Positions 7,917 through 15,698 of a stretch of DNA of 50,411 nt are shown one piece after another (the stretch's first letter is position 1; every line of letters begins with the position of its first letter). The translations under genes and the position numbers were made by a program. Where the stretch lies: the NCBI GenBank assembly GCA_001897995.1, contig MKRV01000012.1:1-50411 (forward strand), in the 5' to 3' direction. The stretch is from Alphaproteobacteria bacterium 65-37. Its GTDB lineage: Bacteria; Pseudomonadota; Alphaproteobacteria; Reyranellales; Reyranellaceae. The notes beneath the pieces were generated by a model. It had not been told where the DNA came from, did no database searches, and saw nothing but the letters and a program-made list of their open reading frames with translations.

Positions 7917-8240
7917 ATGATCATCGACCATCGTACGTATGAACTGCAGCCGGGCCGGCTGCGCGAATTTTTGGCACTTTACGAAAAGGAGGGGCTGCCG
8001 GTTCAGAAGAAACATCTCGGCAACCTTGTCGGATTCTTCACCACTGAAGTCGGCAATGTGAACGAGATCGTGCACATCTGGGCCTACGAAGATCTCGCCG
8101 ACCGCACGAGGCGCCGCGCCGCAATGGCGGCCGATCCCGCCTGGCAGTCTTATTTGCAGAAAAGCCGAGAATTCGAAGTAAGGGAAAGACCTCCGATATG
8201 GCTACCGTACACCCGCGCCGCAGCGGCGCGCAGGTTCTGA
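7917..8240 (+). CDS. NIPSNAP-family protein
   Basis: 107 residues: MIIDHRTYELQPGRL...FFTTEVGNVNEIVHIWAYEDL is typical of the small ferredoxin-like NIPSNAP fold (usual length about 100). The start is preceded by GAGGGAGGG. Its function is unknown in general; bacterial members often sit beside catabolic enzymes. The 3' end overlaps the next gene by 43 bases in another frame, so the two are co-translated. The 294-bp gap before it, between divergent starts, holds no ORF or motif that I recognise; it must contain promoters for both this gene and the RRM gene. Confidence 0.8.
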   Translation: MIIDHRTYELQPGRLREFLALYEKEGLPVQKKHLGNLVGFFTTEVGNVNEIVHIWAYEDLADRTRRRAAMAADPAWQSYLQKSREFEVRERPPIWLPYTRAAAARRF

Positions 8241-9886
8241 TCGACCAGCTTCGCATTCACGGCACCGACACGATCTTCGGCGTCCCCGGCGAGAGCTACC
8301 TTGCCGCCCTGGATGCGCTCTACGCCCAGCGCAATTCCATCCGCTACGTCATCTGTCGCCAGGAAGGCGGGGCGGCCTACATGGCCGAAGCTTACGGCAA
8401 GCTGACGGGCAAGCCCGGCATCTGTTTCGTCACGCGCGGTCCGGGCGCGACCAATGCCAGCGTCGGCGTGCATACCGGCTTCCAGGATTCGACGCCCATG
8501 ATCCTGCTGGTGGGCCAGGTGGCGCGCGAGCAGATGGAGCGCGAGGCGTTCCAGGAGATCGATTACCGGCGCATGTACGGCCAGATGGCCAAGTGGGTGA
8601 CCCAGATCGAGGATGCGCGTCGCATTCCGGAAATCGTCAGCCAGGCGTTCCATCGCGCCGTCAACGGCCGGCCTGGGCCCGTGGTGATTGCGCTTCCCGA
8701 AGACATGCTGACCGATGAAGTCGAAGTCGCCGATGCCGGTCCCTACAAGGTCTCGCGCGGCGCGCCGGCGCCGCAAGACATGGCGACGTTCCGCGAGCTG
8801 CTCGCGGCAGCCAAGCGGCCGCTGGTGGTGCTGGGCGGCGGCGGCTGGAACGCCGAGGCCTGCGCCGACATCAAGGCGTTCGTCGAGGCCAATCATCTGC
8901 CGGTGACGACGGCGTTCCGCAACCAGGACCTGCTCGACAATCGTCACGCCAACTTCGTCGGCGATCTCGGCCTCGGCGTTAATCCGCCGCTCGGCAAGCG
9001 CATCAAGGAGAGCGACCTCATCGTCGCCATCGGTCCGCGTCTCGGCGAGGCGACAACCGGCGGCTACACGATGTTCGATCTGCCGGTGCCGTCGCAGATG
9101 ATGGTGCATGTCCATGCCGGCGCCGAGGAGCTCGGCCGCGTCTACCAGGCGACGCTTCCCATCAACAGCGGCATGGCGCAGTTCGCCGCGGCGGCGAAGG
9201 CGATGAAACCGGTCGATGCTTCGGCCTGGAAGGCGGAGGTATCGATTGCCCGCACCGACTACCTCAAGAACATCGAGCCGCCGGCGCAGCCCGGCTCGGC
9301 CAACCTGGCCGAGATCGTGGCCTGGCTGAACAAGCGCCTGCCCGATGACGTGATCGTGACCAACGGCGCCGGCAACTATGCCGGCTACGTCCACCGCTTC
9401 TTCCAGTATCGCGGCTTCCGGACCCAGCTCGCGCCGACCAACGGCTCGATGGGCTACGGCGTGCCGTCGGCGGTGGCCGCCAAGATCGCCGCGCCGGGAC
9501 GCACCGTCGTGTCGTTCTCGGGTGACGGCTGCTTCCTGATGAACGGTCAGGAATTCGCGACGGCGGTCCAGCACGGCGCCAACGTCGTGTTCATCGTGGT
9601 CGACAACGGCACCTACGGCACGATCCGGATGCACCAGGAGCGGGAGTATCCGACGCGCGTGCACGGCACCGAACTTCGCAACCCCGATTTCGCCGCCTAC
9701 GCCCGCGCCTTCGGCGGGCACGGCGAAACGGTCGAGAAGACCGCCGACTTCGAGGCGGCCTTCGAGCGCGCGCTGGCGGCCGACCGGCCCGCCATCGTTC
9801 ATGTGAAGACCGACGTCGAGGCCATCACCTCGCGCATCACGCTGACCAAGCTGCGTGAGCAGGCGCTGGCGAAGCAGAAGCACTGA
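8198..9886 (+). CDS. thiamine-diphosphate-dependent enzyme, acetolactate-synthase-like
   Basis: 562 residues with the three-domain layout of the ThDP (AHAS/POX) family. The N-terminal Pyr domain has the activating Glu (CRQEGGAAYMAEAYGK, Glu about 56) and RGPGATNASVGVHTGFQDSTP. A central Rossmann-like domain follows. The C-terminal PP domain carries SGDGCFLMNGQEF...VVDN, the GDG-x(26)-N Mg/ThDP motif (about 442-470). No regulatory subunit (ilvN) or other branched-chain gene is nearby, and it overlaps a NIPSNAP gene, so a catabolic decarboxylase or lyase is more likely than biosynthetic IlvB. The substrate is not assigned. Confidence 0.85.
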   Translation: MATVHPRRSGAQVLIDQLRIHGTDTIFGVPGESYLAALDALYAQRNSIRYVICRQEGGAAYMAEAYGKLTGKPGICFVTRGPGATNASVGVHTGFQDSTPMILLVGQVAREQMEREAFQEIDYRRMYGQMAKWVTQIEDARRIPEIVSQAFHRAVNGRPGPVVIALPEDMLTDEVEVADAGPYKVSRGAPAPQDMATFRELLAAAKRPLVVLGGGGWNAEACADIKAFVEANHLPVTTAFRNQDLLDNRHANFVGDLGLGVNPPLGKRIKESDLIVAIGPRLGEATTGGYTMFDLPVPSQMMVHVHAGAEELGRVYQATLPINSGMAQFAAAAKAMKPVDASAWKAEVSIARTDYLKNIEPPAQPGSANLAEIVAWLNKRLPDDVIVTNGAGNYAGYVHRFFQYRGFRTQLAPTNGSMGYGVPSAVAAKIAAPGRTVVSFSGDGCFLMNGQEFATAVQHGANVVFIVVDNGTYGTIRMHQEREYPTRVHGTELRNPDFAAYARAFGGHGETVEKTADFEAAFERALAADRPAIVHVKTDVEAITSRITLTKLREQALAKQKH

Positions 9887-9899
9887 GGCAGCCGGCTTC

Positions 9900-9930
9900 C
9901 CGACCCTGCGCGACTTCGGCGCAGGGTCGG
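9900..9930 (+). terminator. 12-bp hairpin after the ThDP enzyme gene
   Basis: 9900-9911 and 9919-9930 form a perfect GC-rich 12-bp stem with a 7-nt loop, 13 bases after the stop. There is no U-tract, so it may protect the mRNA 3' end or help Rho-dependent termination rather than act as a canonical terminator. Confidence 0.45.
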
Positions 9931-9960
9931 CCAAAGGGATATGGGGCCCTTGCAGGGGGC

Positions 9961-9989
9961 TTGCGCCGGCTCCGGCCGGCCTCTATAGA
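9961..9989 (+). promoter_or_regulatory. sigma70-type promoter for the metZ leader
   Basis: TTGCGC (9961-9966), 17-bp spacer, TATAGA (9984-9989). The expected start is near 9996, exactly where stem P1 of the SAM-II aptamer begins. Confidence 0.6.
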
Positions 9990-9995
9990 AACGCC

Positions 9996-10051
9996 CGTGG
10001 TGATTTGAGCCGACCGGCTTGCGACCACGTTAAACATCGCTAAAAGGTCGG
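9996..10051 (+). promoter_or_regulatory. SAM-II riboswitch
   Basis: The class signature is present: TGATTTGAG after P1, CTTGC, then GTTAAACATCGCTAAAAGG. P1 is CGTGGT (9996-10001) with ACCACG (10024-10029). The pseudoknot is perfect: CCGACC (10010-10015) with GGTCGG (10046-10051). SAM-II aptamers lie upstream of methionine genes in alphaproteobacteria, and here it is followed by metZ. S-adenosylmethionine binding should stabilise the pseudoknot and turn the gene off. Confidence 0.93.
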
Positions 10052-10059
10052 AGTGCTCG

Positions 10060-10093
10060 AAAAAGCCCCCGTCCTTCCAGGTCGGGGGTTTTT
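10060..10093 (+). terminator. riboswitch-controlled terminator before metZ
   Basis: CCCCCGTCCT (10066-10075) pairs with AGGTCGGGGG (10079-10088) through one T-T mismatch, with a 3-nt loop. TTTTT (10089-10093) follows. Its left-arm segment CCGTCCT (10069-10075) can instead pair, with the same single mismatch, with AGGTCGG (10045-10051), the 3' strand of the SAM-II pseudoknot. That gives a mutually exclusive antiterminator. Confidence 0.85.
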
Positions 10094-10139
10094 CGTTTGC
10101 GGTCCTCGGAGTAGGCAGCAAGCGAGAGGAGAGAGTGTG

Positions 10140-11351
10140 ATGGACGGTTCGATTCCCAAGAAGAAGGCCACTGCCGATACCTCGAAGTGGCGGCCGCAGA
10201 CCCGGGCAGTGCGCGGCGGCCAGGTGCGCAGCAATTTCGACGAGACGTCGGAAGCGCTGTTCCTGACCTCGGGCTACGCCTATTCCAGCGCCGAGGAAGC
10301 CGAGGCGACCTTCAAAGGCGAGAGCAACCACTACCAGTACTCCCGCTTCGGCAATCCGACCGTCAGCATGTTCGAGAACCGGCTGGCTGCGCTCGAAGGT
10401 GCCGAGGCCTGCCGTTCGACCTCGACCGGCATGTCGGCGGTGTTCTTCGCGTTGCTGGCGCTGCTCAAGGCAGGCGACCGTGTCGTGGCGGCCCGCCAGC
10501 TCTTCGGGTCCTGTCACTACATCGTGTCCGATCTCCTGCCGAAATACGGCGTGCAGAGCGAACTGGTCGATGGCGGCGATCTCGAGCAGTGGGAGAAGGC
10601 GCTCAGCAAGCCTACCCAGGCCGTGCTTTTCGAATCGCCCTCGAACCCGATGCTCGACATCGTCGACGTCAAGGCGGTGTGTGATCTCGCGCACAAGGCC
10701 GGTGCCCAGGTCGTGCTCGACAACGCCTTCGCCACGCCGATCCTGCAGCGCCCGCTGGAGTTCGGTGCCGACGTCGTCGTGCACTCCGCGACCAAGTACA
10801 TCGACGGGCAGGGGCGTACCTTGGGCGGCGCCGTGCTGGGCAGCAAGGAGTTTATCCTCGACAAGCTGCAGCCGATCATCCGCAATTGCGGCCCCTCGCT
10901 CAGCCCGTTCAATGCCTGGGTGCTGGTGAAGGGGCTGGAGACGCTCGGCCTGCGCATCGAGCGCCATTGCGCCAATGCCCGTCGCGTCGCCGACGCCCTG
11001 GCCGGCCATCCGGCGGTCGGACGCGTGCTTTATCCGGGCCGACCCGACCATCCGCAGCACAAGCTTGCGGCCAAGCAGATGTCGGATTTCGGTGGCGTCG
11101 TGACGTTCGATCTCAAGGCCGGCAAGTGGGCGGCCTTCGAGACCTTGAACCGCCTTCAGATCGTCGACATCTCCAACAATCTCGGGGACGCCAAGAGCCT
11201 CGCGACCCATCCGGCGACCACGACGCATATGCGCATCGGCGCGGAGGAGCGCACCAAGCTCGGCATCACCGACGGCACCATCCGCCTGTCGGTCGGCCTC
11301 GAAGATGCCGACGACATCATCGCCGATCTGGTACAAGCTCTGGGCGGCTGA
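10140..11351 (+). CDS. metZ: O-succinylhomoserine sulfhydrylase
   Basis: 403 residues, a Cys/Met-metabolism PLP enzyme of fold type I. It should make homocysteine directly from O-succinylhomoserine and sulfide in the cytoplasm. Markers are HYQYSRFGNPTVSMFE near the N-terminus, VDNAF-type Asp in VVLDNAFATP, and the PLP lysine in HSATKYIDGQGR (about residue 218). Length and the start MDGSIPKKK agree with MetZ. I chose the ATG at 10140 (GAGAGGAGAG upstream) because the longer frame runs through the terminator. Control by the SAM-II riboswitch fits methionine biosynthesis. A tenA-like gene follows after 42 bp. Confidence 0.92.
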   Translation: MDGSIPKKKATADTSKWRPQTRAVRGGQVRSNFDETSEALFLTSGYAYSSAEEAEATFKGESNHYQYSRFGNPTVSMFENRLAALEGAEACRSTSTGMSAVFFALLALLKAGDRVVAARQLFGSCHYIVSDLLPKYGVQSELVDGGDLEQWEKALSKPTQAVLFESPSNPMLDIVDVKAVCDLAHKAGAQVVLDNAFATPILQRPLEFGADVVVHSATKYIDGQGRTLGGAVLGSKEFILDKLQPIIRNCGPSLSPFNAWVLVKGLETLGLRIERHCANARRVADALAGHPAVGRVLYPGRPDHPQHKLAAKQMSDFGGVVTFDLKAGKWAAFETLNRLQIVDISNNLGDAKSLATHPATTTHMRIGAEERTKLGITDGTIRLSVGLEDADDIIADLVQALGG

Positions 11352-11393
11352 CAGCGGCCAGCTGACAGGGTGTGATCGACAGGGGAGGGGGCA

Positions 11394-12059
11394 ATGACGC
11401 CAGTCGAAGTGGCGATGGCCGAGGCATCGGCGCAGGCGGCCGGGCCGCAGCCCCTCTCCGCGACCCTGTGGGCGGCGAACATGGATCTGGCCGAGCGCGT
11501 CCGCGCGCACGGCTTCGTGCGTGGGCTGGCCGACGGCAGCCTGCAGATCCAGCGCTTCAAGGGATATGTCGCCCAGGACGCCTATTTCCTCGAGGCATTT
11601 GCCCGCGCCTACGCCTTCTGCCTCGCCAATTCGACGTCGCGGGACGATCTCTACGGCTTCGCCGACCTGATCGCCGGCGTCCTGCAGGAGCTCAAGCTGC
11701 ACAAGGGCTACGCCGAGCGCTGGCAGGTCGATCTCTCCTGCGTGACGCCGGTCGGCGCGACCAGTGCCTATGTCGATTTCCTGCTGACGACGGCGCGGCG
11801 CGGCGACCTCGGCGAGACGCTCGCGGCCATGACGCCGTGCATGCGGCTCTATGCTTTCCTCGGCCGGTCGCTGGCCGCCACCAACGTGGCGCCGCTCTAT
11901 GCCGAGTGGATCAAGACCTACGCCGATCCCGGCTTCGAGGCGCTGGCGGCCAGCATCGAGAAGCTGCTCGACGCGCATGCCGAGGATTGCGAGGCGGTGC
12001 ACGCCGCCTATCGGCGCGCCATGGAACTCGAATACGACTTCTTCGACGCCAGTCGTTGA
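11394..12059 (+). CDS. TenA-family thiaminase II-like protein
   Basis: 221 residues, all-helical TenA/THI-4/PqqC fold. TenA enzymes hydrolyse aminopyrimidines in thiamin salvage. The conserved catalytic Cys appears in MTPCMRLYAFLG (about Cys148), and YVAQDAYFLEAFARAYAFC and the C-terminal ELEYDFFDA (Glu, Phe) also fit TenA-C proteins. A strong GGGGAGGGGG site precedes the ATG. It follows metZ on the same strand with a 42-bp gap, so it is probably in the SAM-II-controlled transcript, an uncommon pairing. Some TenA homologues have other substrates. Confidence 0.82.
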   Translation: MTPVEVAMAEASAQAAGPQPLSATLWAANMDLAERVRAHGFVRGLADGSLQIQRFKGYVAQDAYFLEAFARAYAFCLANSTSRDDLYGFADLIAGVLQELKLHKGYAERWQVDLSCVTPVGATSAYVDFLLTTARRGDLGETLAAMTPCMRLYAFLGRSLAATNVAPLYAEWIKTYADPGFEALAASIEKLLDAHAEDCEAVHAAYRRAMELEYDFFDASR

Positions 12060-12095
12060 ACCGCTCGGCCCGGCCGAGCCGCTCGCTCCAGACGA

Positions 12096-12542
12096 TCAGA
12101 GCGCGGTAAGCTTTTCCATCGAGCGCTCGAGCGCACCGTGCAGGTCGGTGGTGAGCTTGGGCCCCATCGCCGTGCGCACTTCCTGTTCGGCGTCGGCCCA
12201 GAGCGGCAGGGCACGCTTGAAGAGCGCCCGCCCGGCGGCGGTCGCCACCAGCTCATGGCGGCGCTTGTCGCTCGTGGCGGCACGCTCGATCACGCCTGAA
12301 CTCAGGAGTGGCCGAAGGTTGCGTGTCAGGGTGGTGCGGTCGGTCGCCAGCAGCTCGGAAAGCTCGGTGATGGTGACCGGGCCGCGCGCCGCGACGAAGC
12401 CCAATAGCGAGAATTGCGAGATCTTGAGGCCGGTCGGAGCGAGATGCCGGCTGTAGATCTGCGTCACGCGCCGCGCAGCGCTGCGCATCCGAAAGCAGGT
12501 GCATTCGGTGGGCGAAAGCCGGAGCGGCGGGACAGTGTTCAT
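12096..12542 (-). CDS. MarR-family transcriptional regulator
   Basis: 148 residues: a winged-helix core (ISQFSLLGFVAARGPVTITELSELLATDRTTLTRNLRPLLSSGVIER, then a wing with DKRRHELVATAAG) flanked by dimerisation helices. The start at 12540-12542 gives normal MarR length. It is divergent from the thioesterase gene, with 80 bp between the starts, the classic MarR arrangement. The gap contains TGTGTATATGCACC, a short imperfect dyad that could be the operator. The ligand is unknown. Repression of the thioesterase (and itself) is inference. Confidence 0.85.
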   Translation of the reverse strand: MNTVPPLRLSPTECTCFRMRSAARRVTQIYSRHLAPTGLKISQFSLLGFVAARGPVTITELSELLATDRTTLTRNLRPLLSSGVIERAATSDKRRHELVATAAGRALFKRALPLWADAEQEVRTAMGPKLTTDLHGALERSMEKLTAL

Positions 12543-12622
12543 CGCCGCAAGCTTAGCGCCGGCCGATTGCGCGGGCAAAGCGTTTCTGTGTATATGCACC
12601 TAAATAGATGACGGAGAAGGAT

Positions 12623-13096
12623 ATGGCGTCGGCTGCAGGATATGGGGTGGTGCCGCTCGAGCAGGTGCGGCCGATGGACGGGCTGGCGCTCTTTCGTGAA
12701 ATCAAGGAAGGCCGCCTGCCGGCGCCGCCGATCTCGAGGGCGCTGGGGATGAGCCTCGAGGAGGTCGATCTGGGCCGCGTCGTCTTTGGCTACACCCCCG
12801 TGTTCGACCACTACAACCCGCTGGGCTCGGTCCATGGCGGGATCGCCGCCACGCTGCTCGATTCTGTGATGGGCTGCTGCATCCACACCACGCTGAAAGC
12901 CGGCACGGGCTATACGACGGTGGAGATCAAGATCAACTACGTGCGCGCGATGACGGACAAGACCGGGCCGGTACGGGCCGAGGGCAAGATCATCAATGTC
13001 GGCTCGCGCATCGCCACCTCCGAGGGCCGCCTCACCGACGCCTCGGGCAAGCTGCTGGCGCACGGCACCACGACCTGCCTCGTCTTTCCGATCTAG
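12623..13096 (+). CDS. PaaI-type hotdog thioesterase
   Basis: 157 residues. NPLGSVHGGIAATLLDSVMG (His-Gly-Gly around residue 70) is the acyl-CoA thioesterase motif of the PaaI hotdog family; TTLKAGTGYTTVEIKINYVR is the following strand. The ATG at 12623 has GGAG six bases upstream; an ATG 15 bases earlier has no clear site. It should hydrolyse an acyl- or aroyl-CoA. The gene lies divergent from a MarR regulator and its TAG stop overlaps the convergent SMR stop (13093-13096). Confidence 0.83.
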   Translation: MASAAGYGVVPLEQVRPMDGLALFREIKEGRLPAPPISRALGMSLEEVDLGRVVFGYTPVFDHYNPLGSVHGGIAATLLDSVMGCCIHTTLKAGTGYTTVEIKINYVRAMTDKTGPVRAEGKIINVGSRIATSEGRLTDASGKLLAHGTTTCLVFPI

Positions 13097-13422
13097 GTCG
13101 ACGAGAGGTTGAGGCCCGCGATTCCGATCACGATAACGGCGATCCACATCAACCGGTTCGCCGACACAGGCTCGGCAAAGAAGAATATGCCGACCAGCAC
13201 CGTGCCGGCGGCGCCGATGCCGGTCCAGACGGCGTAGGCCGTGCCGACCGGCAGGACCTGCAGCGCCTTGGTCAGCAGGTAGACGAAGGCCGCCAGCAGG
13301 ACCAGCGAGGCCGCGGTCCAGACCGGGTTCGCGAAGCCCTGCGCTTTCTTCATGGTGAGTGCCCAGGCGACGTCGATGACGCCGGACGCCACGAGGTAGA
13401 TCCAGCCCCAGCTCGCGCTCAT
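13093..13422 (-). CDS. small multidrug resistance (SMR) transporter, Gdx/SugE-like
   Basis: 109 residues, four membrane helices. LPVGTAYAVWTGIGAAGTVLVGI matches the signature of the Gdx (SugE) branch, which exports guanidinium in exchange for protons. The essential membrane Glu of the family (GxxEVxWA) is replaced by Asp17 here (SGVIDVAWAL). It is single-copy, so it would work as a dual-topology homodimer. No guanidine riboswitch is seen upstream. A 34-bp dyad lies between it and the divergent CDF gene. Confidence 0.87.
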   Translation of the reverse strand: MSASWGWIYLVASGVIDVAWALTMKKAQGFANPVWTAASLVLLAAFVYLLTKALQVLPVGTAYAVWTGIGAAGTVLVGIFFFAEPVSANRLMWIAVIVIGIAGLNLSST

Positions 13423-13505
13423 GGCAGATCCCTCGGGCACTTGGGCGTGAACACGGCGAGCTCAGTCAACCGATCCTGAGACATTGAGGCCACCTGGCGT
13501 TGATG

Positions 13506-13539
13506 CATGCATTTGCATTCATATGGATGCGATTGCATG
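13506..13539. promoter_or_regulatory. 34-bp dyad, candidate operator between SMR and CDF genes
   Basis: Two 17-bp half-sites (left CATGCATTTGCATTCAT) match in 14 of 17 positions and meet at the palindrome CATATG (13520-13525). The element is AT-rich compared with its surroundings and sits 83 bp from the SMR start and 71 bp from the CDF start. Confidence 0.55.
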
Positions 13540-13610
13540 TAGATTCAAGCCGGCCGCCGCTCTGCCTGCCGCTCTTCGACGGGAGAGGCGAGTGAGGTAG
13601 TCTGCCGCCG

Positions 13611-14516
13611 ATGCAAGCCAACGCCGAGCAGCGACTGCTCAAGCTCTCCATTGCCGTGACGATCGCCGTGGCGGCGAGCGGCGTGCTGTTCGGCCTGCTG
13701 TCGGGCTCGATGTCGATCGTGTTCGACGGCGTCTTCTCGGCGATCGATGCGGCCATGTCGGGGCTGGCGCTGTTCGTGTCGCGGCTGGTCAGCCGTGTCA
13801 CCGTGAACCGGCGGTTTCAGTTCGGTTACTGGCACATCGAGCCCATGGTGCTGGCCTTCAACGGCGGCACCCTGATGCTGCTCTGCTTCTACGCTTTCCT
13901 GAATGCCGTCGACAGCCTTCTGGCGGGCGGACGGCAGCTCGATTTCGATTGGGCGATGGCCTACGCCGTCGTCGTCTGCGGCGTCTGTTTCGCCCTGTTC
14001 TTCTACGAACGCCATGCCAACCGGCGCATCGAGTCCGACTTCATCCGGCTCGACGCGCAGAGCTGGCTGATGTCAGGCTGCATCAGCCTGGCGCTGCTGG
14101 TGGCCTTCGCGATCGCCTGGGGCCTCACCGACACGTCCTATGCGCGTTTCACGCCCTACGCCGATCCGATCGTGCTGGCGCTGCTGACCCTGGTGCTGGT
14201 GTTCGTGCCGATCCATACGGTGCGCAAGGCGTTGACGGAAATCCTGTTGATCACCCCACCCGATCTCGACGCCCATGTGCGGCAGGTGATGGACGAGATC
14301 GTGAAGCGCCACGGCTTTCGCACCTACACGAGCTACGTTGCCAAGGTCGGCCGGGCGCAGTTCATCGAGATCCACGTGGCGGTCCCGCCCGACACGCCGC
14401 TCGACAGCGTCGCCAAGGCCGACGCCATCCGCCGCGAAATTGCGACGGCGATCGGCGACGAAGGACCGCAGCGCTGGCTCACGGTCGACTTCACCGCCGA
14501 TCCCAACTGGCTCTGA
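13611..14516 (+). CDS. cation diffusion facilitator (CDF) family transporter
   Basis: 301 residues: six membrane segments (residues 1-210) and a ferredoxin-like cytoplasmic domain (about 215-301) typical of CDF antiporters that export divalent metals. FGYWHIEPMVLAF matches the family's G-x-x-x-E/P loop. The membrane metal site is unusual: the D-x3-D / H-x3-D quartet of YiiP corresponds here to Asp39-x3-Ser43 and Asp148-x3-Trp152, with Asp46 one turn away. The metal is therefore uncertain. It is divergent from the SMR gene, with a long dyad between. Confidence 0.8.
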   Translation: MQANAEQRLLKLSIAVTIAVAASGVLFGLLSGSMSIVFDGVFSAIDAAMSGLALFVSRLVSRVTVNRRFQFGYWHIEPMVLAFNGGTLMLLCFYAFLNAVDSLLAGGRQLDFDWAMAYAVVVCGVCFALFFYERHANRRIESDFIRLDAQSWLMSGCISLALLVAFAIAWGLTDTSYARFTPYADPIVLALLTLVLVFVPIHTVRKALTEILLITPPDLDAHVRQVMDEIVKRHGFRTYTSYVAKVGRAQFIEIHVAVPPDTPLDSVAKADAIRREIATAIGDEGPQRWLTVDFTADPNWL

Positions 14517-14550
14517 CGCGCGCCGAAGAATTCCTCGGGTCACGGATGCT

Positions 14551-14567
14551 GGTCAGTTTGACCTTTT
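14551..14567 (+). terminator. weak hairpin plus TTTT after the CDF gene
   Basis: GGTCA (14551-14555) and TGACC (14559-14563) with a 3-nt loop, then TTTT. The stem is short; this is a tentative call. Confidence 0.3.
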
Positions 14568-14607
14568 GGCGGGAAACTCCCATGTCAAAGCGTAGGGAAT
14601 CGTTCGC

Positions 14608-15003
14608 GTGAATTACTCCGCCACAACCCGTGCCATTGTCGTCACGGTCACACCGCAATATCTGCCCGACCAGTCGGAGCCGGCGAAGTCGCAGTATATG
14701 TGGGCATATCAAGTCCGCATTGAGAATAGGGGCGATATCGCGGTGCAATTGCGCAGCCGGCACTGGAAGATCACCGATGGGCTCGGCCGCCAGCAGGAAG
14801 TGCGTGGGCCAGGCGTGGTCGGCAAGACGCCGGTGCTGCGTCCCGGCGAGGTATTCGAGTACACTTCCGGCACACCGCTCTCCACGCCATCAGGCTTCAT
14901 GGGCGGCACGTATCAGATGGTGAACGAGTCGGGCGAAGCCTTCGATATCGAAATTCCAACTTTCTCGCTGGACACACCCAGCTCGCAGCGACGGCTCAAT
15001 TGA
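14608..15003 (+). CDS. apaG: ApaG domain protein
   Basis: 131 residues with a GTG start. The sequence from [16 protein letters not shown] strands through [29 protein letters not shown] and the Gly-rich [15 protein letters not shown] loop to GFMGGTYQM matches ApaG, a beta-sandwich protein of about 125-130 residues. ApaG function in bacteria is unclear (named from the apaH operon; linked to cobalt and magnesium efflux). apaH is not here. The gene precedes folE by 52 bp. Confidence 0.9.
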   Translation: MNYSATTRAIVVTVTPQYLPDQSEPAKSQYMWAYQVRIENRGDIAVQLRSRHWKITDGLGRQQEVRGPGVVGKTPVLRPGEVFEYTSGTPLSTPSGFMGGTYQMVNESGEAFDIEIPTFSLDTPSSQRRLN

Positions 15004-15055
15004 GCCACGCGACGGCGGAGCACGGCGTAGGGGCATGGCGCAAAGGAGAGCGACG

Positions 15056-15682
15056 ATGAACAAGATCATGAAGAAGAGTGAGGTGGTCTCGCTCGCCACC
15101 GGGCTTGCGCGGCCCTCGCGCGAAGAGGCCGAGCAGGCGGTGCGGACCCTGATCCGCTGGGCCGGCGACGATCCGGAGCGCGAAGGCCTGGTCGGTACGC
15201 CCGATCGCGTCGTGCGCTCCTACGAGGAATTCTTCGCGGGCTACGACGTGGATCCGCGCGAGATGCTGCAGCGGACCTTCGAGGAGGTCGAGGGCTACGA
15301 CGAGGTCGTGGCGTTGCGCGATATCCGGCTCGAGTCGCACTGCGAGCACCACATGGTGCCGATCATCGGCAGGGTCCATGTCGGCTACCTGCCGGACCGG
15401 CGCGTCGTCGGCATCAGCAAGCTCGCCCGCGTGGTCGATGCCTATGCCCATCGCCTGCAGATCCAGGAGAAGCTGACGGCGCAGATCGCCAACACGCTGC
15501 AGGATGTGCTGCAGCCGCGTGGCGTCGCGGTGGTCATCGAGGCGGCGCACCAATGCATGACCACCCGCGGCGTCCACAAGTCGGATGTCACCATGGTGAC
15601 AAGCCGGATGCTGGGGGCTTTCCGCGATAATGGCGAGACACGGCGCGAATTTCTGACCATGATCGGCCGCACCTCGATTTGA
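15056..15682 (+). CDS. folE: GTP cyclohydrolase I
   Basis: 208 residues. The enzyme converts GTP to dihydroneopterin triphosphate, the first step of folate biosynthesis. The Zn site is visible: ESHCEHHM (Cys96, His98/99) and [10 protein letters not shown] (Cys167). The ATG at 15056 has AAGGAG at 15043-15048; an upstream in-frame ATG (15035) has none. Type IA, Zn-dependent, homodecameric cytoplasmic enzyme. It stands between apaG and argE on the same strand. Confidence 0.95.
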   Translation: MNKIMKKSEVVSLATGLARPSREEAEQAVRTLIRWAGDDPEREGLVGTPDRVVRSYEEFFAGYDVDPREMLQRTFEEVEGYDEVVALRDIRLESHCEHHMVPIIGRVHVGYLPDRRVVGISKLARVVDAYAHRLQIQEKLTAQIANTLQDVLQPRGVAVVIEAAHQCMTTRGVHKSDVTMVTSRMLGAFRDNGETRREFLTMIGRTSI

Positions 15683-15698
15683 CCGCGACAAGGACATC

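Noticed and set aside
8198..9886. Calling the ThDP enzyme biosynthetic IlvB
   Set aside because: No ilvN or ilvC nearby and it overlaps a NIPSNAP gene; family motifs alone do not separate acetolactate synthase from related lyases.
13423..13610. Guanidine riboswitch before the Gdx-like SMR gene
   Set aside because: I looked for paired hairpins with ACGR loops (guanidine-II) or the ykkC core on the minus strand and saw none; only the long dyad is present.
14582..14611. Nine-codon ORF whose stop overlaps the apaG GTG start
   Set aside because: No ribosome site of its own is evident and nine codons carry too little information; coupling is possible but unsupported.
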